From: Polaribacter dokdonensis
GTDB lineage: Bacteria; Bacteroidota; Bacteroidia; Flavobacteriales; Flavobacteriaceae
NCBI RefSeq assembly: GCF_024362345.1
Contig: NZ_CP101505.1
Coordinates: forward strand, 82,001-146,000
Length of the DNA: 64,000 nucleotides
Direction of reading: 5' to 3'
Numbering within the stretch: position 1 is the stretch's first letter; each line of letters begins with the position of its first letter. The notes below the pieces were generated by a model. It searched no databases. It worked only from the letters and a program-made list of their open reading frames with translations, and was not told where the DNA came from. The position numbers and the translations under genes are program-made. This document shows positions 9,928 to 19,012 of this stretch, one piece after another.

Positions 9928-9935
9928 CAAAAATA
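9928..9935 (-). promoter_or_regulatory. Candidate -7 box (TATTTTTG) of the arsenate-reductase-like gene
   Basis: An exact TAnnTTTG match on the minus strand, 15 bases upstream of the ATG at 9912. No clear -33 TTG is present. Confidence 0.35.
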
Positions 9936-9975
9936 AGACTTACCATTATTTCCTTAAATTAAGATACAGTTAAGA

Positions 9976-10521
9976 ATGCGTTTAGAAATTGGAAACAAAG
10001 TAGCAGTTTTAGATGATGTTTTAAAAGGTATTGTAATTGCAATTGATGCAGATGCTATTACCATTGAAACAGAAGATGGTATGCCATTTAAGTTCGCTAA
10101 AAGAGAGTTGGTTAAAATAGAAGAAGATCAGCATGAATTGTCTAAATTTTCTGATATTAATAATCCACTATTAAACCAAAAAATTAGCGATAACAAACCC
10201 AAGAAAAGTTTATTTACTAAAACTAAAAACGAAGTTATTTTAGAAGTTGATTTGCACATTAATCAACTTCTAAAATCTACTAGAGGATTAGATAATTATG
10301 ATATGTTGAATCTTCAAATTTCAACAGCAAAAAGAAAAATTGAGTATGCAATCTCAAAACGCATTTCTAAAATAGTTTTTATTCATGGAGTAGGAGAAGG
10401 CGTTTTAAGAGCAGAACTTACAAGTTTATTGAATAGATATCCTGTAAAATATTACGATGCTTCCTATAAAAAATATGGCTTAGGAGCTACTGAAGTTTAT
10501 ATCTATCAAAACGTGAATTAA
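9976..10521 (+). CDS. Smr-domain (MutS2 C-terminal-like) protein
   Basis: A 181-residue protein with a small beta-rich N-terminal domain (residues 1-55, DUF2027-like, rich in I/V and acidic residues), a short linker, and a C-terminal Smr domain. The Smr signature can be read as LEVDLHI near residue 92, then IVFIHGVGEGVLR around 135-147 and a closing GLGATEVYI. Smr domains are nucleases or nucleic-acid-binding modules; in the Bacteroidota this small form is common but its substrate is not known to me. It is followed after 15 bases by the cysteine desulfurase gene and may be co-transcribed with it. Confidence 0.85.
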   Translation: MRLEIGNKVAVLDDVLKGIVIAIDADAITIETEDGMPFKFAKRELVKIEEDQHELSKFSDINNPLLNQKISDNKPKKSLFTKTKNEVILEVDLHINQLLKSTRGLDNYDMLNLQISTAKRKIEYAISKRISKIVFIHGVGEGVLRAELTSLLNRYPVKYYDASYKKYGLGATEVYIYQNVN

Positions 10522-10524
10522 TTG

Positions 10525-10532
10525 TATTTTTG
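10525..10532 (+). promoter_or_regulatory. Candidate -7 box (TATTTTTG) before the cysteine desulfurase
   Basis: An exact TAnnTTTG match ending four bases before the ATG at 10537. No good TTG occurs at the -33 distance. If active, it would give a leaderless or nearly leaderless transcript independent of the upstream Smr gene. Confidence 0.3.
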
Positions 10533-10536
10533 CAGT

Positions 10537-11670
10537 ATGAATGCTATTTATTTAGATAATGCTGCCACCACAAAAATAGACGATGTTGTTTTAAAAACAG
10601 TGCATGAAAGCATGCAAGACGTTTTTGGGAACCCATCTTCTACTCATCAATTTGGTAGAAAAGCAAAATCTGCAGTAGAAACTGCTAGAAAAAATATTGC
10701 GAAACATTTTAATGTAACTGCTAGCGAAATTGTTTTTACTGCTGGTGGCACAGAAGCAGATAATCTTATTTTAAAAAATGCAGTTCTTAATTTAGGAGTT
10801 CAAACCATTATCACTTCTAAAATAGAGCATCATGCTGTATTACATACTTGTGAATTTTTAGAGAAATCAGAAAACATTTCTTTACAATTTGTAAATGTTA
10901 ATGAAAAAGGCGCTATTGATTTAAATCATTTAGAAGCATTATTAACTGAATCTTCAGATAAAGTTTTGGTAAGTTTAATGCACATTAATAATGAAATTGG
11001 TACAATTTTACCCATAGAACAAGTAAGTGCTCTTTGTGTAGCTAATAACGCTTATTTTCATTCAGATACTGTACAAACTATTGGTCATTATAATTTAGAT
11101 TTATTAAAAGTTGAGGTTGATTTTATAGCAGCAAGTGCACACAAATTTCATGGTCCAAAAGGAGTTGGTTTTGCCTATTTTAAAAAAGGTTCTGGTATTT
11201 TACCAATGTTTCATGGAGGAGATCAAGAAAGAGGAGCAAGGTCTAGTACAGAAAATGTGCATAGCATTTTAGGAATGCAGAAAGCCATGGAAATTGCCTA
11301 CAAAAATTTAGATAAGGATAAAGAAAAGATAGAAGGACTTAAAAAGAACTTTATAGAAGGTTTAGAAAAGATATCATCTGAAATCAAGTTTAATGGTTGT
11401 TCTGGTAATTTTAATGAAAGTACTTACACTATTTTAAATGTTCGTTTTCCTATACAGAATGATATGTTATTGTTCAGTTTAGACATGGCTGGTATTGCAG
11501 TTTCTGGAGGTTCTGCATGCCAAAGTGGAAGTAATGTAGGTTCTCATGTGTTAGCAGAAATACTTTCTGGTAAGGAAGCAGATAATACCTCAGTGCGTTT
11601 TTCTTTTTCTAAATATACTACTAAAGAAGAGTTAGATATTACCTTAAAAAAAATAGAAGAGCTACTTTAA
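10537..11670 (+). CDS. Cysteine desulfurase, NifS/IscS family
   Basis: A 377-residue pyridoxal-phosphate enzyme that takes sulfur from L-cysteine as a persulfide for Fe-S cluster or thio-cofactor assembly. It opens with IYLDNAATT, carries the PLP-binding lysine in SAHKFHGPKG (Lys203) and the catalytic cysteine in GGSACQSGS (Cys328), with the closing VRFSFSKYTT region intact. The ATG at 10537 is chosen over a TTG 15 bases upstream because the family begins directly with the IYLDNAATT strand. No scaffold (IscU/SufE) gene is adjacent. The gene ends in a hairpin shared with the convergent amylase gene. Confidence 0.93.
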   Translation: MNAIYLDNAATTKIDDVVLKTVHESMQDVFGNPSSTHQFGRKAKSAVETARKNIAKHFNVTASEIVFTAGGTEADNLILKNAVLNLGVQTIITSKIEHHAVLHTCEFLEKSENISLQFVNVNEKGAIDLNHLEALLTESSDKVLVSLMHINNEIGTILPIEQVSALCVANNAYFHSDTVQTIGHYNLDLLKVEVDFIAASAHKFHGPKGVGFAYFKKGSGILPMFHGGDQERGARSSTENVHSILGMQKAMEIAYKNLDKDKEKIEGLKKNFIEGLEKISSEIKFNGCSGNFNESTYTILNVRFPIQNDMLLFSLDMAGIAVSGGSACQSGSNVGSHVLAEILSGKEADNTSVRFSFSKYTTKEELDITLKKIEELL

Positions 11671-11683
11671 AAGCAGCTCTTCT
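11655..11683. terminator. Bidirectional terminator between cysteine desulfurase and amylase genes
   Basis: A perfect 9-bp stem (AGAAGAGCT / AGCTCTTCT) with an 11-base loop, overlapping the last codons and stop of the plus-strand gene. A-rich sequence on its left and an AT-rich stretch on its right would give U-rich tails in both directions. Confidence 0.6.
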
Positions 11684-11704
11684 AAGGTTAAAAAGAATTT
11701 TAAA

Positions 11705-14470
11705 TTAATTGATAATCAATTTCTTTAAAATTTTGCCTTCAGCATTTTGAGACATTACAATATACAAACCTTTTTCTAAATCATTGGTAGAAAATAAGGT
11801 ATTTGGTTCAAAATTTCCTTTAAACTCTTTTACTTGCTTTCCATTTACATCAAAAATAATCACTTTTGTTGCTGGTATAGATAAGCTAAATGAATCTTTG
11901 GCTGGGTTTGGATATAGTGATACAGAATCATCTAAAAATATATTTTCTGTAGATAAAACAGCTGCTTTATTACCATAAACCTTAAATTCTCCTGGAGCTA
12001 ATGATATTAAATTATTGGTATTTGTTACATTTAAAGTAGCGTTGTCATCCAATAAATCATACCAAGTACCTGTTTGTTGAAATACAGGATTGATATTTTG
12101 AGTGGTTATACCAAAATTACCAATCACATTTATGTATTGAATATCTGAAGCAGAAGCATTTGATAATTGAATTTTCTTTAATCCGTTTGAATTTGAAGCA
12201 TCAATGGTAAAATCTGAGGTTTTAAAAATATCATACTTTAATTTTAATTGAATTAATTTGCTCCAAGTATTGTAAATGGCTTTTCGATTTTCATCATCAA
12301 AATAGTTCCAAAGAATTGGTTTATTACCCGTTCTTCCATTTTGGTTTATGCTAATATCATACCCAAGTTCACCAAATTGCCAAATCATTTTAGGACCAGG
12401 AACCGTAAAGTAAAAAGCTCCTGATAACTCCATTCTACTTAATGCAGTTTCTTCATTCTTTATGTTGTATCCACCATTCGATTTTCCGTTTGTAATGGCT
12501 GCATACGTTAGTCTTTCTTCATCATGACTTTCCATATAACTTACATTTGCAGGTACAGACCATCCTCTATTTTTATAAGAAATCCAATCAAAATTAGAGG
12601 CACCACTTGTATTCTCACCAATAGTTGCATTAGTATAATTTCCATGATGATTTCCCCAAACCATAATTCCTTTACCTTCGTTTAATCTGTAGTTAATCCA
12701 TTTGGTTTCTTCAGAATTTGGACCTAAATGTTCGAAAATAATGTAGAATTCTGGATCTATTTCCCATTGATAATCTGCATATTCTTTTAGTATTTCAACT
12801 CTATCTGTTTGTTCAGAATTGGTACAACCTTCATCACCCAAACAATTTTGAGTAAACCCTTTTGTTAAATCCCATCTGAAACCATCAACTTTGTATTCTT
12901 CAATTAAGTATTGAGTGGTTCTCTTTACATAATCTTTTACACCTTGTTTTTGGTGATTAAAATCATTAAAAACGCTATAACTATGTGTAGCAACTACATT
13001 AAAGAAAGGGCTATCTGCACTTGCTTGGCCTTGTGTGCCTCCATTGTCTGTATTATACATTCTATAAAAAGGATGTTGACCTGTTGCATGGTTGTAAACT
13101 ACATCTAAGATTACAGCTATTCCTCTTCTATGACATTCGTCTACTAATTGTTTAAAAGCAGTTCTAGAGCCATAATATTTATCTACAGCCATATGAAATG
13201 AAGGATTGTATCCCCAAGAAAGGTTGCCATCAAATTCATTAATTGGCATAAATTCTATAGCATTAATTCCTAATCCTTGTAAATAATCCAATCTTGCTTT
13301 TACAGCATCAAAGCTATGAAGTTCATCAAAATCACGAATTAACAATTCGTAAATAACTAAATCTGTTTTTGCTGGTTTTGTAAAATTGGTAGTTTGCCAA
13401 ACGTATTCAGCTTCACCAGTTTTAAAGAAACTTACAGCATCTGTTGTAGCGTTTGTAGGATATGAAGGTAAATCTGGATAGGTAGTACTATCTATATAAA
13501 TATCTTCTGTAGGATCTAGAATTTGAGTAGAGTATGGGTCTGCTATTCTAATTTTAGCATCAACTAAATATTGATACATGTGATTTGTTTCTGGGTTTAA
13601 ACCTGTTAGTTCAATCCAAAAACGGTCTTTGCTACTGTCTTTTTTTAGCAAATAATTGTTATCTATTTCCCAATTATTAAAATCGCCAATTACATGCACA
13701 AACTCCTTGTTTGGAGCATATAAAACTAGTGTAGCTTTAGTGTTGTCAGTTGCATTAATTGTTAAGCCATCTTTAATGTCTAATGGTAATGCAGCTTCTG
13801 TAACTGTTGGTTTTACAACCAAATTAAATTCTTTGGTTTGAATATCTCCATTATTGTTTGCTTCTAATACAAATGATGTATTCTCTGTTGGTATTAACGA
13901 AAAGCTGTAAGATGATAAATTCATTTGCTGATCAATAGAAACTCCATTAGCCTTTAAATTGAAATTAGCTGCTAAAGATGTTGTAGCAGTAATTTGAAAG
14001 TTAGTACCACTTTCTATAATTGAAGTTGTTTCAGTTGGAGCTGTTAATGTAATTTGAAATTTACCAACATCATACAATTGGTCTTGAGATTTTTTATCTC
14101 CATCTCCATTTTTGGCTTTTACTAAAAAACCAATTCTACCAATACCAGTTCTATTGTAAAGAGTAGTAGGAGTAAAGCTTATAGAATAAGTTCCATTACC
14201 ATTATTTGTTAGTTTTTGAGCTTCGTTAGAATTGGTCCAACTACCATTGGTTGGAGAATCTGCAATATTCTCAAAGTTTGAATCGAAAGACCAGGTCCAT
14301 AAATAAATGTCTGAAACACCCCAAGTTGCAGGGTTTACATTAGATACAGTAATTGTTATTTCATCTGTTTCATCGAAAGTACTAGGAGAAACAGCAAAGG
14401 TTGCATTTTGCACTTGGCTTAATCCAATTGATGAAATAAAAAGAAAAAGAATGTATATGTTTTTTTTCAT
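11705..14470 (-). CDS. Secreted GH13 alpha-amylase/pullulanase-like enzyme with T9SS type A sorting domain
   Basis: A 921-residue secreted protein, signal peptide ending near GLSQ. Two Ig-like N-terminal domains (about 20-220) precede a CBM48-like domain (about 245-320, motif FVHVIGDFNNWE), then the GH13 barrel from about 370. The four GH13 regions are intact: DVVYNH, GFRWDLTK (nucleophile Asp534), IIFEHLG (acid/base Glu580) and MESHDEER (Asp650). The last 75 or so residues are a T9SS type A domain (VSLYPNPAKDSF... GLYIV... KKLIIN), so the enzyme is probably exported to the surface. It should cut starch or glycogen outside the cell, the part SusG plays in Bacteroides. Last gene of the minus-strand sus set, separated from susF by a terminator hairpin. 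Branch-linkage specificity is not clear. Confidence 0.9.
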   Translation of the reverse strand: MKKNIYILFLFISSIGLSQVQNATFAVSPSTFDETDEITITVSNVNPATWGVSDIYLWTWSFDSNFENIADSPTNGSWTNSNEAQKLTNNGNGTYSISFTPTTLYNRTGIGRIGFLVKAKNGDGDKKSQDQLYDVGKFQITLTAPTETTSIIESGTNFQITATTSLAANFNLKANGVSIDQQMNLSSYSFSLIPTENTSFVLEANNNGDIQTKEFNLVVKPTVTEAALPLDIKDGLTINATDNTKATLVLYAPNKEFVHVIGDFNNWEIDNNYLLKKDSSKDRFWIELTGLNPETNHMYQYLVDAKIRIADPYSTQILDPTEDIYIDSTTYPDLPSYPTNATTDAVSFFKTGEAEYVWQTTNFTKPAKTDLVIYELLIRDFDELHSFDAVKARLDYLQGLGINAIEFMPINEFDGNLSWGYNPSFHMAVDKYYGSRTAFKQLVDECHRRGIAVILDVVYNHATGQHPFYRMYNTDNGGTQGQASADSPFFNVVATHSYSVFNDFNHQKQGVKDYVKRTTQYLIEEYKVDGFRWDLTKGFTQNCLGDEGCTNSEQTDRVEILKEYADYQWEIDPEFYIIFEHLGPNSEETKWINYRLNEGKGIMVWGNHHGNYTNATIGENTSGASNFDWISYKNRGWSVPANVSYMESHDEERLTYAAITNGKSNGGYNIKNEETALSRMELSGAFYFTVPGPKMIWQFGELGYDISINQNGRTGNKPILWNYFDDENRKAIYNTWSKLIQLKLKYDIFKTSDFTIDASNSNGLKKIQLSNASASDIQYINVIGNFGITTQNINPVFQQTGTWYDLLDDNATLNVTNTNNLISLAPGEFKVYGNKAAVLSTENIFLDDSVSLYPNPAKDSFSLSIPATKVIIFDVNGKQVKEFKGNFEPNTLFSTNDLEKGLYIVMSQNAEGKILKKLIIN

Positions 14471-14488
14471 AAGAATTTAATTAAAAAA

Positions 14489-14516
14489 TAAGAGCTATCT
14501 GAATAGATAGCTCTTA
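14489..14516 (-). terminator. Terminator between susF and the amylase gene
   Basis: A perfect 12-bp stem (TAAGAGCTATCT / AGATAGCTCTTA) with a 4-base loop. Read on the minus strand the stem is followed by six T, so it is a standard intrinsic terminator 19 bases upstream of the amylase ATG. Confidence 0.8.
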
Positions 14517-14534
14517 AAAATTTTAAAAAGAATA

Positions 14535-16214
14535 TTAATTTTTGGTATATGTTGGTGCATCTGGGTTAGAGAAATCTAACACAAAAGAATAAGTACCAGC
14601 AGTAGTATTTAAATTACCACCATTTAATTCTAATACTCCATCACCATCAGAATCTCCATAATTAGTTCCCCAATCATTATTAGATCTGAATTTGTATTCA
14701 CCATCTATTAAAGTAACGTTTTCTAAAATCCAAACATCATTAAATGGTTTAGACCAGTCTCTTTTAAACTGTGCATCTGGAGAAGCACCCCAATCATTAT
14801 AAGCACCACCTACAAGACCCCAAACATTTGTAACAGGTTCTAAAGTATATGTTAAGTCTTTAAAGTTTACTGTAGCAAAGTAAGTACCAGCAGAAACAGC
14901 AATGTTTGCTCCTCCAGGATCCATAGTTCCATCAACTCCATCATCTCCCCAGTTATTACCCCAGTCATTGTTTAATCTGAATTTCATTTCACCATCTACA
15001 AGAGTAACTAATCCTCTAAATACATCAGAAAAAGGATCGTATTCTAACATTAAATCTGGAGTTGCACCCCAATCATTAGCTGCAGAACCAACAATACCTA
15101 AAGAAAAGTTTTCTATTGAATATGTGTTGTTATTTAAATCTAAACCAATTTTATAAGAACCTGCACTTACAGGAATGTTACCTCCATTAGATGTTACATC
15201 ACCACCTGTAGCACTATCACTACCTAAGTTATTGCTCCAGTCGTTGTTTTCTCTAAATTTAAATTCACCATCGATTAAGTTTACGTAAGCCACTAAAACT
15301 CCATCAACATCTGTTTTAAAGAAAGGTAAATCTGGAGTTGCACCCCAATCATTTGCTGCAGAACCAACAATACCCCAAGTAGTAGATAAATCTAAAACTG
15401 TTAAATATGTAGTTACATTTACGGTTACAGTTTCTGTTATTCTTTCTAAAACAGTACCTGAAGCAGCGTCTGTAATTACAGATCTTAATCTCATTTCTAA
15501 ATCTCCAGAAGCATCAACTGCAATTCCAGATTGTATAGCAACTGCATTTAATTGAGAATTTGTTATAGAAATAGCATTCATATTTCTAACTGCACCAACT
15601 TCAATTGCATCTACAAATGATGTATTTGGTGTTGCAGCTTCTAAAGTATAGTCTATATCAATAGCTAAAGTAGAATCTAAAATAGGATCATCCCAAGTTA
15701 CATTTACAGCTTCTAGATCGTTGTTATCTAAAGATAATACAAAGGAATCTCCATCAGAAATACTTGCAAAGGTAGGAGCGTCTACAGGATAAGTTGTTAC
15801 TAATAATAATATAGAATTAGAAGTATTACCACCTGATTGAACTCTCATGTAAACTGCAACATCTCTAAAGTTGGTTACACCTGCATTGTTAATTGCGTCA
15901 TTAAAGTCACTTACAGTCATTGAGAAATTACTATTGGTAGTAGTTCCTAAAGTAATAGGGCTTACAAATTCTGCATCAGTAGCCATTTCTACAGTATAAT
16001 CTGAACCAGCATTAAGTTCATCTTGCCAAGAAATTGTAAAGGCAGGATTGCTAGGAAGTGCAAAGTTTAAGAATACACTACTAATTCCTGGTGTATCTAA
16101 AGTAAATGCAGCATCTGGACTTGTTAATGTTAAGCTATCTTCCACTTCACAAGAACCTAATAATAAGGTTAATGAAAGTAGGAGGAAACTTACTCTTTTT
16201 AAATATTTTTTCAT
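14535..16214 (-). CDS. susF: SusF-like starch-binding surface lipoprotein with three tandem modules
   Basis: A 559-residue lipoprotein (lipobox LLGSC, Cys22) expected on the outer face of the outer membrane. Residues 30-270 hold two SusE/F-type Ig-like domains. Three repeats follow at about residues 280-370, 372-460 and 465-555, each opening with WGIVGSAANDWG or a close variant and containing DGExKFRxNNDW, the aromatic-rich pattern of SusE/SusF starch-binding modules. It probably binds maltooligosaccharide at the cell surface and holds the polymer near SusCD and the amylase. It has no catalytic motif. Fourth gene of the minus-strand susCDEF set, 24 bases after susE. Confidence 0.88.
   Translation of the reverse strand: MKKYLKRVSFLLLSLTLLLGSCEVEDSLTLTSPDAAFTLDTPGISSVFLNFALPSNPAFTISWQDELNAGSDYTVEMATDAEFVSPITLGTTTNSNFSMTVSDFNDAINNAGVTNFRDVAVYMRVQSGGNTSNSILLLVTTYPVDAPTFASISDGDSFVLSLDNNDLEAVNVTWDDPILDSTLAIDIDYTLEAATPNTSFVDAIEVGAVRNMNAISITNSQLNAVAIQSGIAVDASGDLEMRLRSVITDAASGTVLERITETVTVNVTTYLTVLDLSTTWGIVGSAANDWGATPDLPFFKTDVDGVLVAYVNLIDGEFKFRENNDWSNNLGSDSATGGDVTSNGGNIPVSAGSYKIGLDLNNNTYSIENFSLGIVGSAANDWGATPDLMLEYDPFSDVFRGLVTLVDGEMKFRLNNDWGNNWGDDGVDGTMDPGGANIAVSAGTYFATVNFKDLTYTLEPVTNVWGLVGGAYNDWGASPDAQFKRDWSKPFNDVWILENVTLIDGEYKFRSNNDWGTNYGDSDGDGVLELNGGNLNTTAGTYSFVLDFSNPDAPTYTKN
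14550..15377 (-). repeat. Three tandem starch-binding modules within susF
   Basis: Three copies of a roughly 90-codon unit. The conserved segment coding GSAANDWGATPD is nearly identical at the DNA level in the first two copies and weaker in the third (GGAYNDWGASPD), so the first two duplicated more recently. Confidence 0.75.
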
Positions 16215-16238
16215 TTTATAATTTTTAATATTTGTTTA

Positions 16239-17366
16239 TTATAAGTTTAAAGGAATTAAAATATAACGTCCTGTTAGGTCATTAAACCAAACATCGTAAT
16301 CATCCTCTACAATAACTGGTATTGCATCACCTCCATTTGCAGCTACTCCTGAAAAAGAAGAAGAGCTACCCCAATTTGCACCACTGTCTGTAACAAAAGA
16401 TACATCTCCAGGAGTAAGTCTTACACTATTTGCATACCATAAATGACCATCAAAAGATAATTGATTCATAGTTACGTTTGCTGTACTAGATCCTTGTAAT
16501 GTTAATGAAGCAGGACTTGTAATTCCTGAAGCATCAAAACTATCAAAGCTAAATGTGTTACTTGCAAAATTAATTTTAAATGTATAGAAACCTTCTGGTA
16601 TTCCATCTCCACCTGCGTAAGGAAAACGTTCTGGATCAGAACCACTACCTAAATTAGCACCAACTTCTCCTGATGATGTTCCATCAGGATTTTTAGAAGC
16701 ACTATCTGTACCATATTGTGGTTGCCATAAACCTTTAGTTGATAACACTTTGAAATGTCCATTTCCTGCAAATTTTCCAGTATAATAATATACATTACTA
16801 TCACTAGCATCTCTAAAAAGAGCTGGGTTGTTGTTATTGTTTTCCCAACCTGGAGCTGTTGCATCTCCTACTAAATAAAAATCATTGAATGTGTAGTTGA
16901 AATATGGATACACTCTAAACTGAATTGTATTTGAAACAGCGCTTTCTGAGTTTTGCGAACCTAAAGTTGCAATTACTCTAGTATATAAAGTAGCCCATTC
17001 AAAAGGGTTTAAGCCAGCATTACCTGCTGCTGAGTTTACTTCGTTTACAGATAAAGTAACAGAAGATCTACCTGTAACAGTAGCTGCTACTACTGGTGAA
17101 GTAAAAGCCTCATCCATAGCAAATTCTATATTATAATTTATAGAAGCTTGTTGCCCATAATCTGCTTCCATCCAATTTAAGGTTACAGCTGGATTGTTCG
17201 TATTTACAGCATCTAATTCTAGGTCTGTAAAACCAAGCTCTGCCAATGTTGGAGGAGTTGGATTTGATATAGTGAATAATTCAGAATTATCATCACATGA
17301 ATTAAAGATTAACATAAATAATCCAATAAATGTAATTGCTGAAAATCTTTTTATATTTTTCATCAT
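16239..17366 (-). CDS. susE: SusE-like outer-membrane glycan-binding lipoprotein
   Basis: A 375-residue lipoprotein (lipobox IFNSC, Cys24; one of two adjacent ATGs is the start). The N-terminal part is a SusE-type Ig-like domain (about 35-150, TLNWMEADYGQ...); the rest holds two beta-rich modules with aromatic patches (DFYLVGDATAPGWENNNN and the LWYANSVRLTPGDV region) like the SusE/SusF starch-binding fold. It probably cooperates with SusD and SusF in capturing alpha-glucan at the surface. It lies 18 bases downstream of susD and 24 bases before susF on the same strand. The first repeat is longer than those in SusF. Confidence 0.85.
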   Translation of the reverse strand: MMKNIKRFSAITFIGLFMLIFNSCDDNSELFTISNPTPPTLAELGFTDLELDAVNTNNPAVTLNWMEADYGQQASINYNIEFAMDEAFTSPVVAATVTGRSSVTLSVNEVNSAAGNAGLNPFEWATLYTRVIATLGSQNSESAVSNTIQFRVYPYFNYTFNDFYLVGDATAPGWENNNNNPALFRDASDSNVYYYTGKFAGNGHFKVLSTKGLWQPQYGTDSASKNPDGTSSGEVGANLGSGSDPERFPYAGGDGIPEGFYTFKINFASNTFSFDSFDASGITSPASLTLQGSSTANVTMNQLSFDGHLWYANSVRLTPGDVSFVTDSGANWGSSSSFSGVAANGGDAIPVIVEDDYDVWFNDLTGRYILIPLNL

Positions 17367-17384
17367 TTGTAATTTATTTAATAG

Positions 17385-18998
17385 TTAATACCCAGAATTC
17401 TGAGTTAAATTTGGATTAGAAGCTAAACTTGCAGAAGGAATAGGGTATAGGTTTAAGTTACTTGGTAAAGCAATACCATTTGTACCATTTCCTTTCCAAA
17501 CCCAGTTGTAAGCACCTCCTGTAAATAAGCCATATCTAACTAAATCTTGTCTTCTATGTGCTTCCCAATGTAATTCTCTAGATCTTTCATCTAAAATAAA
17601 ATCTAAAGTAATATCAGAAATTGTTAAATTATTCTGAGGATTGTTAGCTCTACTTCTTAATGAGTTAATATATGCAGCAACATCTGCATCATTGGCTCCA
17701 GCTCCACCTCTTAAATGTGCTTCTGCATACATTAAGTAAACATCTGCCAATCTAAATAATGGGAAATCTGTATCTACAAAAGTTTGATCTACTCCAAAAC
17801 TTCCTGTAGAAGTTGCATTTGAATATTTCTCTAAAATATATCCTTGATCTCTGTCTGAAATATCTGTGATTTCAATATCTCTACCAGTAGAAATGATTGT
17901 ATTTCTAGTATCGTTATTAAAGATGCTTGGCTCAAAAAGTAAAGCTAATTGCTTTCTAACTCTTAGAGCTCCACCCCAACCACCAGCACTTACTCCTAAT
18001 GGTGCACCATTGGCTTCAATGCTTCCTACAGAACCATTAATCATAACTGTAGTTGGACCAAAGTTTTGTGTAAAAGTTCCATCAGAAATTAAAGGGAAAA
18101 TAATTTCGTTAGCAGCAGAGTTTGTATTGTTATCTGCCATAAAATTATGTAAATAATTAGAAGCTAGTGTGTAACCACCACCAATAATTTTGTTACAGTA
18201 ATCTATACACTCAGTGTATTTGTCTTGACCAATATATACTTCTGCATTTAAATAGATTTTTGCTAAAATCATCCAAGCAACACCCTTACTAGCTCTTCCA
18301 TGCTCTACAGCCATTGGATCTGCTAAATCAGCTTCAATTGCTGTTAATTCTTGTTCTATAAAATCGAACAACTGAGCTCTATCATATACTATAGATTGTT
18401 GGTTGATAGCATCGTCTTCCGTTAAAAAGTTTGCTTGACCAAAAAGATCCATCATGTAGTAGTAAGACATTGCTCTTAATAATCTTGCTTCTGCTCTGTA
18501 AGCTGTAATTTCAGTTCTTGTTGCTGCAGAAACATTTCTTTCATCTAATTTGGCATCAGTTGTTTCTCTTAAGAAATTGTTAGCAAAAGCAATAGTAACA
18601 TGACTTCTACCAAACATTCCTAAAATAATAGGATCATCTGCATTCCATATATTTCTCTGAATTTCACGTGTTCCAGGGTCATTTTCATAAGACCAAATCA
18701 TTTGGTCTGCAGAAAGTGTTTGTAAGTATAATAAAACTCTACCAAACTGACTTGTACCAGCATCTAAACCATCAATATTAGAAGAACCTGGGCCATCTAC
18801 ACCTGTTAAAGAAAGGTTTGCATAAACACCTGCAAGTAATTCTTTATAAGCAGTTTCGTTGGCAAAGAAATCTTCACCTAACAAATCTTGATCATCTTGT
18901 GGAGTAATATCTAAATCACTAGTACAAGAAGATAGCGCAATTACCAACACCAAAAGGAACGTTGAAATTTTGTCTATTTTAAAAATTCTTTTCATCAT
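17385..18998 (-). CDS. susD: SusD-like nutrient-binding outer-membrane lipoprotein (alpha-glucan locus)
   Basis: A 537-residue lipoprotein (lipobox ALSSC, Cys25). It has the SusD/RagB layout: helical TPR scaffold opening LDITPQDDQDLLGEDFFANE, the conserved RAEARLLRAMSYYYMMDLFG helix region and the family C-terminus with DERSRELHWEAHRRQDLVRYG and a closing LYPIP. SusD forms the lid of the SusC transporter and binds the arriving oligosaccharide. It follows susC by 14 bases. Substrate (maltooligosaccharide) is inferred from the neighbours. Confidence 0.93.
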   Translation of the reverse strand: MMKRIFKIDKISTFLLVLVIALSSCTSDLDITPQDDQDLLGEDFFANETAYKELLAGVYANLSLTGVDGPGSSNIDGLDAGTSQFGRVLLYLQTLSADQMIWSYENDPGTREIQRNIWNADDPIILGMFGRSHVTIAFANNFLRETTDAKLDERNVSAATRTEITAYRAEARLLRAMSYYYMMDLFGQANFLTEDDAINQQSIVYDRAQLFDFIEQELTAIEADLADPMAVEHGRASKGVAWMILAKIYLNAEVYIGQDKYTECIDYCNKIIGGGYTLASNYLHNFMADNNTNSAANEIIFPLISDGTFTQNFGPTTVMINGSVGSIEANGAPLGVSAGGWGGALRVRKQLALLFEPSIFNNDTRNTIISTGRDIEITDISDRDQGYILEKYSNATSTGSFGVDQTFVDTDFPLFRLADVYLMYAEAHLRGGAGANDADVAAYINSLRSRANNPQNNLTISDITLDFILDERSRELHWEAHRRQDLVRYGLFTGGAYNWVWKGNGTNGIALPSNLNLYPIPSASLASNPNLTQNSGY

Positions 18999-19012
18999 TA
19001 ATTCTTTATTAA

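Noticed and set aside
12911..13841. Plus-strand open frames inside the secreted amylase gene
   Set aside because: They lie wholly within a gene with intact GH13 motifs on the other strand and show no domain or ribosome site.
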